NCBI GenBank assembly: GCA_025603075.1 | Contig: MU626258.1 | Location: forward strand, 73,457 to 137,456 | DNA from: Neoconidiobolus thromboides FSU 785 | Taxonomy: Eukaryota > Entomophthoromycota > Entomophthoromycetes > Entomophthorales > Neoconidiobolaceae | Length of the DNA stretch: 64,000 bases | Reading direction: 5' to 3' | Shown here: piece after piece, positions 1 to 11,881 of the stretch | How the letters are laid out: each line of letters opens with the position of its first letter | Numbering within the stretch: position 1 is the stretch's first letter | Program-made: the position numbers and the translations under genes | The notes under the pieces: generated by a model | Databases searched by the model: none | Seen by the model: the letters and a program-made list of their open reading frames with translations, nothing else | Told to the model about the DNA's origin: nothing

Positions 1-92
1 TATATCAAAATCGAACTTTCTTACGCTTTTTAATTTGACAAAACAAGAATGAGTACAATTACGAAAGCTAGTAATAAAATAAAAATAGTTAA

Positions 93-980
93 TCATTTAA
101 GACGTTGGGGATTAGGGCAAGAGCGAGATATTTCAATTAAAGTGTGAGCAGCCTATAAAAATATTAGCACTTATCTCTATAAATAAACCTAAAAACTTAC
201 TTCCATCAATTGAACTTGTTGGCTTTTAGGAAGTGATAGCTTAGCTACCTCTTTCCAATGTGGGTCATGTTCCCATTCATGCTTAGAAAGGCAGCTCATC
301 TGTTTATATGATTTATTACATACCCTACATTGATAAGTGCCATTGACCATCTTTGGTTCACTACGTCTGTAATTGCATGTACGTGGGCTTCTTTCCTTCT
401 TAAGTTTATTTGAGTAACTTTGTGGCAAAACTTGATCTAGCATCTCTTCACCATGGTGTTGATAACTTTTTAACATCCCATTGTTTATCCTGCTGTCCCC
501 GTTTAAGCCATTATCATGGCTTTGACTTGGTTCTGGATGCAATAAATTAGCAAATGAATATGGTTTATATTCGTAGTTATCGTTGCTACGTTCACCCTGA
601 ATAATTGGCAAATGCTGGCGCGTTAGTGGTGGGAGCTCATTTGTATAACCAGTACTATTATGTTGGTTAGTTTTAAGAGAGATTGGTGGTCGATGACTAT
701 AAGAATAATTTGAGTTATTGTTATGTGTGTTATATTGGGGTTGATCGAATGTTCTTGGGGGTTCTGTAAAGCGTGGAAATTGGGATGAGCTTTGTAATGG
801 TGGTAGACTAGCCATATGTGTGGAGCCTCTAATAGGGGATGGTTCAGTTTGATTTAGTTTGTAATCTCCAGAATATTCTTCCAATTTCATGTTTCCACGA
901 CTACTTGCTAACAATGGAGTATGGTGATAATTATTGTTAAGTTGTTGTATGTTTTTTTCAGCTGGATAAGATTCAGACAT
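93..980 (-). CDS. C2H2 zinc-finger protein (putative transcription factor)
   Basis: Two exons, 980..201 and 152..93, with a 48-nt intron (GTAAGT donor, GTGCTAAT branch site, TATAG acceptor), give 279 residues. Reading through the donor would instead end in a stop three codons later, so the second exon is well supported. Most of the protein is low-complexity and rich in Ser, Asn, Tyr and His. One C2H2 finger lies near residues 217-237 (C-x2-C-x12-H-x3-H, starting YQCRVCNKSY). It is followed by a conserved-looking helical tail containing QVQLMEAAHTLIEIS. A single finger with this tail is typical of an uncharacterised fungal zinc-finger family. DNA binding is inferred, and no target is known. 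The ATG at 980 is the first in frame. Confidence 0.85.
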
Positions 981-3979
981 CTAAATAAAAAGACCATATT
1001 AGTAATTAGTTTAATGGATCTTTGAAAAGAGAAATATTGAAAATAGATACTTGAAATTGATTATGTTCAAACTATACAAAGTATTATTATTTTAAACTAT
1101 ATCCTATTTTATTTATACTCTTTGTTTAAATAATTAACACAAACTGTTTGGGCTGTATAGATTGATCTAATATGCATCTCAAATTTAGTTATTTTTAAAT
1201 AACCTACCTCTATTATTTGAGTATGAAAATGAAAAAAATGGAGTAAAATTAAGAAGGATGAAGTTTAAAACTTAAATTCTGTAAACTTAAATTTCAAAAG
1301 CAGAATAAAAATTTCTTTTTACAAAATTAAGAATTTAAATAAAATCATTAAAACAAGATTTGGTTCAAGTTGAATCTGATTGGTTAGAGGCTTGGCTTAT
1401 TTCAACAGATAACACATTATTTGCTATTTCTTAGTGGATCCTCCTTAAGTTGTTTCTTGAATAAAAAATAATGCATAAACTTGAAATCAGCTGATTTTTG
1501 AAGATTTTATTGACTTTGGTGGCGGAAGGGATTGCAAAACAGCTATTATGGAACGACTACTACCCTCTGTTAACTAGCATATAATTGTCTAATATTAAAT
1601 CAAAGCTTAAAACGCTCTATCTACTTCAAATCATCAAATTAAAATTAAGCATTTATTCTCCAATTTCGATTTTCTGGTAAATTGAATCAAAATTGAGTAC
1701 TTTTATTTCTCCCCACTTTATATTTTTAAAGTTTTATTGATTGAAATTTCACAAATTGGTAGCTTAAGAATTAAATTGATTATTTTATTCAATTTAAGCC
1801 AATGGCAGTGCTTACGAATGACACCTAGCCCAATACTCACTTTTTAGCTATTTATAGGGGGGTGGTTATCATAATTTGCAAGCTTAGTTAATTTGCAGCA
1901 CAAATAATGAATATTATCATATTAATTTAATACGATAGTATATTCTTATATTAAAAATGGACTTTGTTTAGATGTAATCGTGTAGCAATAAGGAATTGCA
2001 AATATTGGAAATTCACTTTTTGAATTGTTTTGCTACCATCCTATATTATTTAACACGGTGATTATATCAAATGAACCATACTAATTACTGTTTGTGATTA
2101 ATTATTGACTTGTTCTAACATTTCATATATTTTTAACTGCAACTTTACAATTGATAACATTTAAAAGTTAAATCGTTATTTTTAAATTAATAATAATCTT
2201 ACTTTATAAAGTGTTTAGAGAAAAGGCTGAAAAATCAATTGTTCTTGATACTAATTATAATATTTAATTCCTTTCAAAAATTTTAATTTCAATATTTTGA
2301 AATTCATAAAATCTATGATTTATAAATTCAACAATTAGCCTAAATTTGTATTATCTAAATCTTGAATTTGAAGGCTGAATTTATGTTAATTTATTATAAC
2401 AATATTTTAAAATTCATACTTTCAACAAAAAGAACACAAGAGACATAACATATAGGGTATAAGCACCTTATATAAAGATCTGTCGAATAACTGCTATTTT
2501 ATTAAAAGAAATGAAAACCTAGCGTAGATAGCGTTGATTTGATTATATAATCTTTCTAATATTTATTTTGTCAAAGATATTTCAAATGAGTATCTTAGTG
2601 AGATTGAAAGTTGAATAGACCATCATGTTCTTTTTGGAAAAGACAGTCCACGATACATGATTGAACTGTTATTAAATAGATTGATTGTATTGTTATTCAA
2701 GCTATCATACATAATATAATCGGAGCATTGGCAAAAGCATCATGTATGCGTGAATCATTTTTAATCTATAACTAATAAGCATTTAAGATTAAATTGGCCT
2801 TAATTATAAAAATGTATTTTGTGAATAAAATTTATTCTTATTAGAAACTATTATAAATAATAGTATCAATATAAACATAAATAAATGACATCAATTTCTA
2901 TATCTAAATATTTATTTCTATTTAAAAATATTTGAATAAGTTAGAATTATAATGTTTATTTTCTTTGTAGTTATATTATGTAAAGAGTATTATAAAAATG
3001 TATGTGCTGTGTATGAATGAGGAGAGTAAAGGACAATGGTTAGAGAATTTGCCCAAATTATTAACACTTTATGAGCCTGGAAATATTATAGTAATGTAGG
3101 CATTAACAATGATGATTCTTTTAATTTAATTCCTCACACATTGATCTGACACCTCTTATAGCATTTTGTTTATTATAGTAAATTTTTCAAATCACTTTTA
3201 AAAAATCTATTATGTAATTTTTGTCTTTATAAGGATTTTTTATTGATATCAAATAAAATATTTTGCTTCACATTTATTTTTAGTAAAGTTTTTAGAAATT
3301 ATTTTTTTAATCATTTTTTTAATCATTGTCAAATATGACACCTTTTTAAAGGAATTTTTATTAAAATTAAAGTTAATTTAATAATTAAATTAAAAGCTCA
3401 TGCTTGTTATAATTATTTTTAATACATTTTTGTTTTTAGACTATAATAATTTATGGAATTTAATCACTATTATGTTATTTAAGTTTTATTCATGTCACCG
3501 AGTATAAAAAATTATATGTATATTTCATGGGTATCAACATTGACCAGTTTTGTTCTATTAAATAATGGTGACATTAAAATAAGTAAAGCTTTACATAAAG
3601 AAATTTAAAATAATTTTAACTCCATGGTCCAATTTCTCCTTATTTTTTTCATAATTTAAATAAATATAATGAAGCACTACAACGGTCAAAAACTCCACCC
3701 TGTTCCCCTCCTTTAGTTTCGACGTTTATTACTACCCTCAATTTGATATAATTTAAAAGATAATTTGCTATAAGCACTGATGCAATAGATAATCTATAAA
3801 ATCAAGTAGCAGTAAAGCTACACAAAATAGGCAAGAAGCAATTTACAAAAAAACTCAAAATAAACAGATTATCTTATATTTAATAAAACAAAAAAATCAA
3901 ATATCAAAGCTACATTAAAATCGATAGGCTTCCACTTAAATTCTTGACGAAGGGAATGCATAAATTATTAAGAAAACAA
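981..3979. other. Gene-poor AT-rich intergenic region
   Basis: About 3 kb of very AT-rich sequence between the 5' end of the zinc-finger gene and the 3' end of the MADS-box gene. I see no conserved domain, tRNA or repeat-family copy. The only coding-like stretch is a 33-codon ATG-to-stop frame at 2998-3099, treated under findings. Confidence 0.6.
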
Positions 3980-4843
3980 TCAATTATCTTTGTTACCCTT
4001 ACCAGGCAATTGCGGAATTCCTGGGCTTGGTAAAGGAGACCCTGAAGCTTGTGAAGACCAGTATTCTGTTGTTCCATTTGGTCCAAGTTTTGAAAATCCT
4101 TGAGCTCCATAAGGTGAAATTTGGGGAGGTGTATACATATTACCAATGTTTGTATTTACACTGAGTGGCCCAGGACTATGTAAATTTGGCTGTGGGTAAT
4201 GAGAAGCATATCCAAAATAACCGGAATTGATTGCTGGTGGAGGCGCACAAGCTGGTGTCATGTTATTTTTATCAGGTGAAGATTTGGTAGCATCGTAAGG
4301 CAATCTATTTTGAGATCTATTGACTTCGTTATAATACTGATAATGATTAGCGGCAGCGGCAGCTCTTTGTGCTTCTAATTGCATGGTTTGAGGATCTGGA
4401 ACATTTAAGCATGCTTGTATAAGCCCTTTTCCTTCAGGCTTGGTTACAATAGGTTGTAGCTTTGGAGTAGTAAAAGTGTAAACTAAGCCAGTTTCGGATA
4501 CAACAAGCAATAATACTTGAGTACCGGTTAAAACAGAGAGCTCATATGCTTTCTTCATAATCCCTGCTTTCCTTTTAGAAAAAGTTATATGACGACGACT
4601 CTTATCCTTAATATATTCAATTTTAATCTTTCTCTTATTCTCTTTCCCATCTTTAATTCCATCTGAATCCACATCTTCTTCATTTTCATATGGCTTTTTA
4701 AATGAAAAGTTATTATCGTTTCCATAGTTATCTGGACGTGGTGGCAGATTGGAAGTTATAGTATTACCTTGTGAGTATTGATATTGGTTATTATTAGCAT
4801 AGTAAGCTGTCTCGTTAGATTGGTCAATAGTAGTAGAATTCAT
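3980..4843 (-). CDS. MADS-box transcription factor, MCM1/SRF type
   Basis: A single exon of 287 residues, with its ATG at 4843. The MADS domain occupies about residues 69-128. It contains the RKIKIEYIKDKSRRHITFSK basic half and then KRKAGIMKKAYELSVLTGTQ. This matches the SRF/Mcm1 class, not the MEF2 class, and is followed by a SAM-like extension (VTKPEGKGLIQACLNVPD). Upstream is an acidic linker; downstream is a Pro/Gln/Tyr-rich tail, probably an activation region. Mcm1-type proteins bind CC(A/T)6GG boxes as dimers and recruit partners for mating, cell-cycle and metabolic genes. Orthology to fungal MCM1 is probable. The exact role here is inferred. Confidence 0.92.
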   Translation of the reverse strand: MNSTTIDQSNETAYYANNNQYQYSQGNTITSNLPPRPDNYGNDNNFSFKKPYENEEDVDSDGIKDGKENKRKIKIEYIKDKSRRHITFSKRKAGIMKKAYELSVLTGTQVLLLVVSETGLVYTFTTPKLQPIVTKPEGKGLIQACLNVPDPQTMQLEAQRAAAAANHYQYYNEVNRSQNRLPYDATKSSPDKNNMTPACAPPPAINSGYFGYASHYPQPNLHSPGPLSVNTNIGNMYTPPQISPYGAQGFSKLGPNGTTEYWSSQASGSPLPSPGIPQLPGKGNKDN

Positions 4844-7707
4844 AGTAGTTATTTATGTAAAAAATTAATCGTAAATTAAATGTGTGAAGTTAGCTTCTCA
4901 TAAACAATAAAAAAGGAGCAATAAATATTTAGAAATAAATACAAAATTTCTATTTAATGGTATATATACTTGTTAATAATATGAGTAAAAAGCCCTTGAA
5001 TTTAGGAGCATTGGGGAAAGGGGTCTAAATAAGTTTAATCATTACTTCATAAATTGAAATTTATTAATAGTACTATATTTTTTATACTTCAACATACTAT
5101 ATTGAATGTACCTAAAGTGAAAAAATACGCAATTGAACCAATTATATGTATTTATTATGTCGTTAATTATAATTAACCTAATCCCTCGCACAAGATAATA
5201 AATTTTTATATTTCTAACAGTAATTTGAAGCAGTATGGGCAATAAAATGATGAAGTGATTGTGATCTTTAATTTTCGGCTTAATTTTCAATTAGGGGAAA
5301 TTTACTTGGATTTTTTGGCTTCTTGCAAAATCACACCTTGACTTTCAAAGTAAAAATTGTTTAACGCCTAACTTATAAAGGGTTAACCATATTTAGTAAA
5401 CAAAATGGACGTTAAAAATTAAATTTTTAATAAAGAAGGGTGGATAACTAATAAAATCTATAGAATGCTAATTCCGCTACTTTACACCCTATATTAAGTT
5501 GTTAAATATCATTTTTGTTGATTCTACCTTCTTATTAAAAGTAGTGAGAGAGTTTACCCCAGCCAATTGAAACTTTAAATTTTATCTTCTCCATTCAGTT
5601 TTTAATAAATGCTGGCCAACCCCTGATACAGAGGTCAATATACTAACTATATATGGTCAATTTAAAGAAAATTATATGATAAAAGCTATTTTTAGACCAG
5701 TTCTTATTAGTATATTTAATATCCTTTTATTTATTATTCAAACTTAAAAAACATAGAATACGAGTTGATTTTTCGCTTTATATTTTTTTAGTAAGATATA
5801 ATTGGAGAGTTGTATGTTCTATTAGTATTAAAATATTTTTATTGTTTACCATTTATATTTTCCTTTATAAAATTTAGTAAGCTTGTGATTTAATAGTTTA
5901 TTATCTAAATTCTAGTATAATAGAGTAATTCTCAATGTATAATATATAATATACAATGTGAAATGTTCATAATCATTAGATAAATAATATCCTATTTCTC
6001 TTTTTGGTTACTTTTATAAATTGATACAAATTGAGTATCAGTAAAATTAAAACTATGTCACAATGAGATACCACGATAAAATTCTAGTTATTGAAAAAAC
6101 AGTTAGATGAGTTGTAAATTAAATTAATAAAAGGTAACTTTAAAAAATCAGTGTGTGATATTAAAAGATTTTTCATAACGACATACGTTTTCAGATTAAA
6201 TGAATTGATAGTTAAAATAAATGAATTATTAATCAAAGTAGGTAAATTATTAATGATTGAAGTATAAATATTCAAAATTTAGTTTATCTATTTCTAACAA
6301 AGTAAAATTCATATAGCAATTTATCTTATTTTGATAACTAAAATATTAAAGGGTTAGTTTAAGCATAACCCTTATTTTAGGAAAATAAAATTTTAAGCTT
6401 ACTATTTAAATTTTCGTAAAGCATAAGTTTACTAATATACTACTACTTTTATTATATTAGCTGCTACTCTTCGGTCTAGTATGAACTTCCTAAATAGTTA
6501 TCTAAATGATTTGAAAACACTAAACTATTAGGTTTTATATTGATATAATAAAAAATATTATAATCAATAAAAGTATACTTTACAATAGTCATACATTAGA
6601 ACAGTTAAAATCGATTCTATTTTTATCTACAATCTTATTTATGCTATAATAAATTATAAATATTCTGATGTTTGTTAAAGCAGCGCAATAATACATACAA
6701 GTTAATATTGGAACTAAACTTGAAAAATATTAACTTTTACTGTTATTGCTATATTTTATTAAACATCTGTGTGCTTTAATATTTAAATTTCTTCAATCAA
6801 AATTTCTTTAGCAAAATTAAATATCTAACTATACCTAATTGAATTTAATGTATGTTTAAAAATAAAAGCTATGAACTATTTATTACTTCGTTTATATCTG
6901 CCTCTTGTATCTTAAACCACTATAACTTGAAGAAGGTTAAAGCTTTATTTTAATATTAAGCCTACACTACTTTCCAGTATTTTTATCCACAAAAACTCTA
7001 TCATAAAATAATTTTTATCGAAAATACTTTTAAGCCTACCTAGATTATAATAATAAAATTTTATCTACTGTAAATATCCATTTTAATAGAGCCAAATTAT
7101 ACTGAAAACATTTGTGGTCTATTCGAATTACAGCATTATTAGCACATATACTTATATTGGCTCCAATTGCCAAGCTTAACATACAATAATGAGCATTTGT
7201 ATGCTGAAGCAATGTTAGGACAGCTTTCTCTTTTTTTATCTATTAGAGCACATTATATAAATAAGAGTGGTCTTAGTTAAACTAAGTTGAGCTATGTTAA
7301 TAACTAGCTTTATAACAATCAAGTGTTTTGCATTTTGATATATGTATGTTCGGGTGTAATTTCTATTACTGTTGTAAAAAATGAATTCATTTTAAAAAAC
7401 ATGTCTATTAGAACATGTTGGCATAAATAACGTCTTTTTCATCCACAGAATACTCTTTTAAATGGCATGTTAATTTAGAAACGACACTTTTTATTACTGT
7501 ATTTTAATAATAATGTATAATACTTAATAAACAATGATGCAATAAGAAAATTGATAGTAGGCATTTCAATATGAAAGCTGTTGTCGTAATTAGCATTCAA
7601 GTTAAATGAATATATCAAATAACTTTATAAAATCAAAAAATGATATTAAAGAATGAACAATTAGCATATTTATTAATTAAATAGTATCAATAAGTACCCA
7701 AGTCACC
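4844..7707. other. Gene-poor AT-rich intergenic region
   Basis: About 2.9 kb upstream of the MADS-box gene. Short open frames at 5042-5290 and 6084-6275 (minus) have AT-driven composition (Ile, Asn, Leu, Phe) and no recognisable feature, so I do not call them. A stop-bounded frame of about 65 codons on the minus strand near 7020-7240 has more balanced composition and could be a decayed exon, but I cannot assign it. Confidence 0.55.
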
Positions 7708-7908
7708 CTATTTCTTGCGTCTTGATGAGTCAACAGCTCCTTTGATAGCTTTACCAACTCTTAAGGCCCCAAAAAGAAGGGGTAAAAATCTTGGTTGATT
7801 GTTAGATTGTGCAGTATCTAAAGCTCTAGTATCAAACTTGGTGCCAATAGATAATGCATTAGAAGAGGAGATTACAAATAGACCAAATAAAACTGAAGTG
7901 AATTTCAT
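7708..7908 (-). CDS. Small secreted cationic peptide precursor
   Basis: A 66-residue single-exon ORF with an ATG at 7908. Residues 1-19 look like a signal peptide (MKFTSVLFGLFVISSSNAL). A short Asp/Thr/Asn/Gln-rich segment follows, ending in QPR. The C-terminal half is hydrophobic then basic (FLPLLFGALRVGKAI, ending SSRRKK) and could form an amphipathic cationic helix. This layout resembles pre-pro-peptides, but there are no cysteines and I recognise no family. A TATA-like box sits at 7961-7970 on the minus strand, about 55 nt upstream of the ATG, as for the secreted GH18 and GH16 genes in this window. Antimicrobial or effector-like function is only a guess. Confidence 0.6.
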   Translation of the reverse strand: MKFTSVLFGLFVISSSNALSIGTKFDTRALDTAQSNNQPRFLPLLFGALRVGKAIKGAVDSSRRKK

Positions 7909-7960
7909 GATTAGTTACTATTGAAGAGAATGGATTTTGGATTATTTAAATGTTTTTTCT

Positions 7961-7970
7961 ACTTTATATA
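7961..7970 (-). promoter_or_regulatory. TATA-like box of the small secreted peptide gene
   Basis: TATATAAAGT on the minus strand, about 53-62 nt upstream of the ATG. The position is right for a TATA box, and the two other secreted-protein genes in the window also have one. Confidence 0.45.
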
Positions 7971-8530
7971 CTCTTTTTTTAACTATATCAATTCAATTTT
8001 AAATTCAATCATTTGGGCTCAAAATTTATTAAAATTATATAAAAAAACCAAATTTGGTAAATATAGGAAAAGCTAATAAATGATAAAGTATCTCAAATCC
8101 ACAAGGTGATAAAATTGTCTTTATAAATAAAAAGATAATTGCTTTACTATAACCACCTTTGAATTTCTTATTATACACAATGACTGACATAAGATGATAT
8201 ATATAAAAAGCTTTATAGTTTATATTATATCTTAATCATCAAATAACATCTTTACAAGATACAAGAAAATAATAAGTGGAAATATTATTACAAAGGCAAT
8301 GAAGCATTTTGAAGTATAATTTCAAATATTTGGTTTGTTTTTAAATCGTGATATAATTCATAATCTATTAATTTTTTCCCAAATTTGGAGTATTTCCTTG
8401 GCTCGAAATATTAGATGAATGGTCAATAAAATATACACTAATGGAAATAAATCATATATTAAGGTTGAGATTGATTTCATGTGACATTAAAGTTTTATTT
8501 CCATTAATAAGTACTCATTTAATATTCTAA

Positions 8531-8632
8531 ATATGTTTTTTTTTATTTCATTACTTTTTCCATTTTTTAAGCACTATTTGAGTGGAAAGATTGTTAGTAA
8601 AATCCTTAAACAAAAAAATACACTCCCATATA
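8531..8632 (+). mobile_element. MITE-like ~100-bp inverted-repeat element, copy 1
   Basis: A member of the dispersed family. The core TTTCATTACTTTTTCCAT is followed by a TTTAAGCACTATTTGAG loop, then TGGAAA, then GTTAGTAAAA, and the copy ends in ACTCCC. The left terminal repeat is truncated or diverged. ATAT flanks both ends. Confidence 0.7.
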
Positions 8633-8781
8633 TTAGAATGAAAAAAATCAAATATTTGCTGTTTTGACTAAATTAGCTTAATAAATATTTTTATAGTTGC
8701 ATAAATCAATATTAAAAAATTTAAGCAGTTAGAAAATGCAACTTTCAAATTTCAAATTTCCAGCTTTTAAACTTTAGTACA

Positions 8782-9893
8782 ATGGGGAAAGCAAAACCAA
8801 AGTTGAAAGCCGGACTACAGAAGTTAAAGCAGCAACAAAGCATCCAGCAGAAACTAGAAAAAGCAAGCGATGCCCAAAGTTCAGCCAAAAAAAAACGATT
8901 AATGAATCGGAACGAAATAAATGTTGTGTCCTTAAAATCGAAACTGGAAGGTATGACTGAAAGTGAAATTGGTGCTTACAGAGCTGAAAAGCTAAAGCAC
9001 TCAAAAATACCTTATAACGCCGAAGACAGAATATTGTTGATAGGAGAAGGTAAGGTGTTATATATATATATATACAATCCTGTTTTAAACATTCATATTT
9101 AAAGGAAATTTTAGTTTTGCAAATGCATTATGTGAAATGTTTCACAGTGGAGAAAATATTTTCGCTACTGCATATGATAGTAAAGACGACTGTATCAAAA
9201 AGTATGGCGAAGAAACTACCAAGAATATTAAGAACATAGAGGATATGGGAGGAAAGGTATTCTTTGATATTGACGCTACATGTCTAGATAGACATAAAAA
9301 ATTCTTGTTTAAAGAGTGTCAAGAAGGTTTGTATGGTGATGAGATTTATGAGGAATTTGATAAACAAGCAAAAAAATTAAAGATAAACAAGCCTAGCTTT
9401 TGTTTTGATAAAATTGTTTTCAACTTTCCGCATACTGGTAATGATTCCTTAAAATAAAAGATTTATTTAATGTTTTTAAATAGGTGCTGGAATAAAAGAT
9501 CAAGATCGTAACATTCTAAACAACCAAAAGTTGTTACTTGGATTCTTCAAAAGCTCTAAAACTTTAGTACATCCATACCATGGCGAGTTACATGTTACAG
9601 TAAAATCTGGTTTACCATATGATTTATGGAAAGTTACAAGTCTCGCTAAAGAAGGCCAAATATGGAAAACAAAGCAATGTTTTCCATTTAATCCTCTACT
9701 TTATCCAGGATACGAACATCGTAGAACATTAGGGTTTAAGGATGGACTATCTAAAGGTGACAATGAAGAATTAGTTGATAAATTCCCTAATACTTATATA
9801 TTTGGTTTTTTAAATCCAAATTCTAAAGAAAGAGGTATAGTAGAGCAGAGGTTAAATCCCCCTAAAGCGAGAAAACAATACAAAAATAGATAG
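8782..9893 (+). CDS. BMT5: 25S rRNA (uridine-N3)-methyltransferase, BMT5-like
   Basis: Three exons, 8782-9049, 9105-9437 and 9484-9893, give 336 residues. A Lys/Gln-rich N-terminus resembling a nucleolar targeting region precedes the DUF2431-type Rossmann methyltransferase domain. The domain starts at ILLIGEGNFSFANAL, rebuilt exactly across the first intron, which is the SAM-binding loop of this family. The family's NFPH motif (FDKIVFNFPHTG) is rebuilt across the second intron. Yeast Bmt5 methylates U2634 of 25S rRNA in the nucleolus. The family also includes plant and animal FDXACB1-type proteins, but the lone fungal domain favours BMT5. The first intron carries a short TA dinucleotide run. 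Confidence 0.88.
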
Positions 9894-10217
9894 TGTATTA
9901 ATCATAATAAAAATAGAGCATTTAAAGTATTATTTAATAGAATTCACTTAATCTCATGTAGGGTTAAACTTGACTTATTTTAAAGAATCATTTATTTCAG
10001 TTTTAATCGTTGATATATTTGGTTAGGGCTAATGTTTAATTAAAGATGTTATTGGATTATTCAATATAATTTTTAATATATATAAAATTGTATGCTACTT
10101 CAAAGGATTAAAGTAATACTGAAATACCAAGTTTGGTCATTATAAATGATAAACGAATAGCTTTGATTTTTACTTTTAAAATACTCAAAATATTTACAGA
10201 AATAATAATCAGCAAAT
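9894..10217. other. Convergent 3' intergenic spacer
   Basis: About 320 nt between the 3' ends of the BMT5-like and thymidylate kinase genes, presumably their 3' UTRs. I see nothing else in it. Confidence 0.6.
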
Positions 10218-10985
10218 TTAATTTAACCAAAGGTTATATTTAGCACATGGTATATTATCCACTTTCAAGGCTGATTCAACAGATGTTACCACATGCTCAT
10301 GAACATCTTGGATAGATAATTTGGCATCAATAAACTTTTTAAATTAAAATTAAAATATTTGATGATTGCATATACAGTACCTTCCAATGGCTCTCTTTAA
10401 TAAGCTCAAATTTTTCCCTAACTTTCATCTGAAAGTCAAGTTTTTCATAGATTTCACCACCAAAATCCTTTCTTGTTTTCATTGTTTGATTATCAATGTC
10501 TAAAAAAAAGATCAAATCTGGACTAAGCAAGCCTTTATCGCATGCCTTGCACCACTCTAAATCTAATCCCTAAAATTTTATGGAAAATATTGAATAATAA
10601 AAATTAGAACTTACTTTAGCTGCTGTGAATGCAGCACCAGAAAATGCATATCGATCCACTATAAGGTTTATTCCATCATCAAGCATACTTTTTAACTCAT
10701 GAATTACTTCCCATCTATTGGCTGAAAACAACAGGTGTATTGCTTGATCATTGAGCTTCTTTTCACCTTGTAAATAACTGTTGATCATTTTACCACTGAT
10801 GCTTGTACGGTCTTTTAAAATTAGTCATCTTTTTATATTCGAATATATTCGTTACCTGGAAACTTTACTAATTTCCATTCTAAATTCCTTTGTGTAAAAT
10901 ATTTAGCTAATAACTCTGTCTGTGTGCTTTTTCCTGCTCTATCACATCCTTCAAACACTATCATCAAACCTCTTTTTAAAGTCAT
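10218..10985 (-). CDS. CDC8: Thymidylate kinase (dTMP kinase)
   Basis: Four exons, 10985-10856, 10811-10615, 10569-10381 and 10334-10218, give 210 residues, the usual size. The P-loop is FEGCDRAGKST in exon 1. KFPDR is rebuilt across intron 1, and the DRY motif is VDRYAFSGAAFTAAK. It continues through KGLDLEWCKACDKGLLSPDL, which binds the nucleotide. DRAGKS in the P-loop is the eukaryotic type I form. The enzyme phosphorylates dTMP to dTDP for DNA synthesis. All four exons join in phase and all motifs are intact. The ATG is only 83 nt from the divergent RRG9-like gene, so the two promoters must overlap. Confidence 0.95.
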
Positions 10986-11068
10986 TTTGGAAAAAAAAAA
11001 ACAAAAGCTTTTATTGGATTAAATCGGGTAAGAAGTCACAATTTTTTTTAAATTAGAAAGTTGTTTAG

Positions 11069-11881
11069 ATGTTATTAAATAAAATTAAAGTACTTAATAA
11101 TTCAACTATTTAAATAAACTACTAAATCTTTATACTAGAGGCTTGGGGCTATTTGTAAATTCAAGGATGCTTTTAGTATTAATAGAGTGGCATCATTTCA
11201 TAATAATATCACTTTATTAAAAGATAAAAGTGATGAAGGCAACATAGATCTAACAAATAGTATAAAGATTAAAGATCTTGATTGGATATCTACAAAGATA
11301 AACAATAAAAGTAAGCCTTTAAAGAAAGAATTTGTGAAAAAGGTGGAAAAAAAGGATGCAAATAAAAACAAATGGGCTAAGATTGAAAGACAAGACGATT
11401 ACATAAAAAGCGAAACCATAAATGAGGATCAAGATATACCCCACTGGAAACTAAGAAAACAAGAAATAAATAAAAAGTTTGGCGGTGAACAATGGAATCC
11501 AACAAAGAGAATATCAAGGACAGCCATGGAAAGGATAAGGTTCTTGGCTAAAGAGGTATTCAAGTAATTATTATTAAGGGACTAATATTTAACTATTTAA
11601 AGTTACCACATGACTGGCCTTTACTTAAAATTTCCGAAGAATTTAAAATAGCTCCAGAAGCTGTAAGGAGGATTCTGAAGTCAAAGTTTCAACCAAGTCA
11701 AAGTGTTATCGAACACCAAGAAAATAAAAGGAGAGAAAAAAGAATGGAGTTTTTGAAGAGCATTAAAGAAATTGATGGTTCAGATAAAAATGTGAAAGAA
11801 AAACGAATAAGCAATAGAGATGGCAGTAAAATGAAAAGGATGCCGTTAGAAGGCGTTAAAACTGGTTGGGAAAGCTTATAA
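11069..11881 (+). CDS. RRG9/neugrin-like mitochondrial protein
   Basis: Three exons, 11069-11089, 11139-11555 and 11603-11881, give 238 residues. Exon 1 encodes only MLLNKIK. It is needed because the exon-2 frame has no ATG before an in-frame TAG, and that TAG is the splice acceptor. The joined N-terminus (MLLNKIKRLGAICKFKDAFS) is basic and lacks acidic residues at its start, as in a mitochondrial presequence. The C-terminal half matches the RRG9/neugrin family: a segment ending ERIRFLAKE, then FKIAPEAVRRILKSKFQPS. Rrg9 is required for mitochondrial genome maintenance and respiration in yeast, and metazoan neugrin supports mitochondrial 16S rRNA. The second intron has a GTATTC donor and an ACTAAT branch site. 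Confidence 0.8.

Larger units (their letters stand above)
7909..8781. other. Divergent intergenic region
   Basis: About 870 nt between the small secreted peptide gene and the BMT5-like gene, which are divergent. It contains the TATA-like box at 7961-7970 and a copy of the approximately 100-bp inverted-repeat element at 8531-8632. Nothing else is recognisable. Confidence 0.6.

Noticed and set aside
3910-4146. 78-codon minus-strand open frame overlapping the MADS-box gene
   Set aside because: It is antisense-frame shadow of the MADS-box coding tail, with no independent features.
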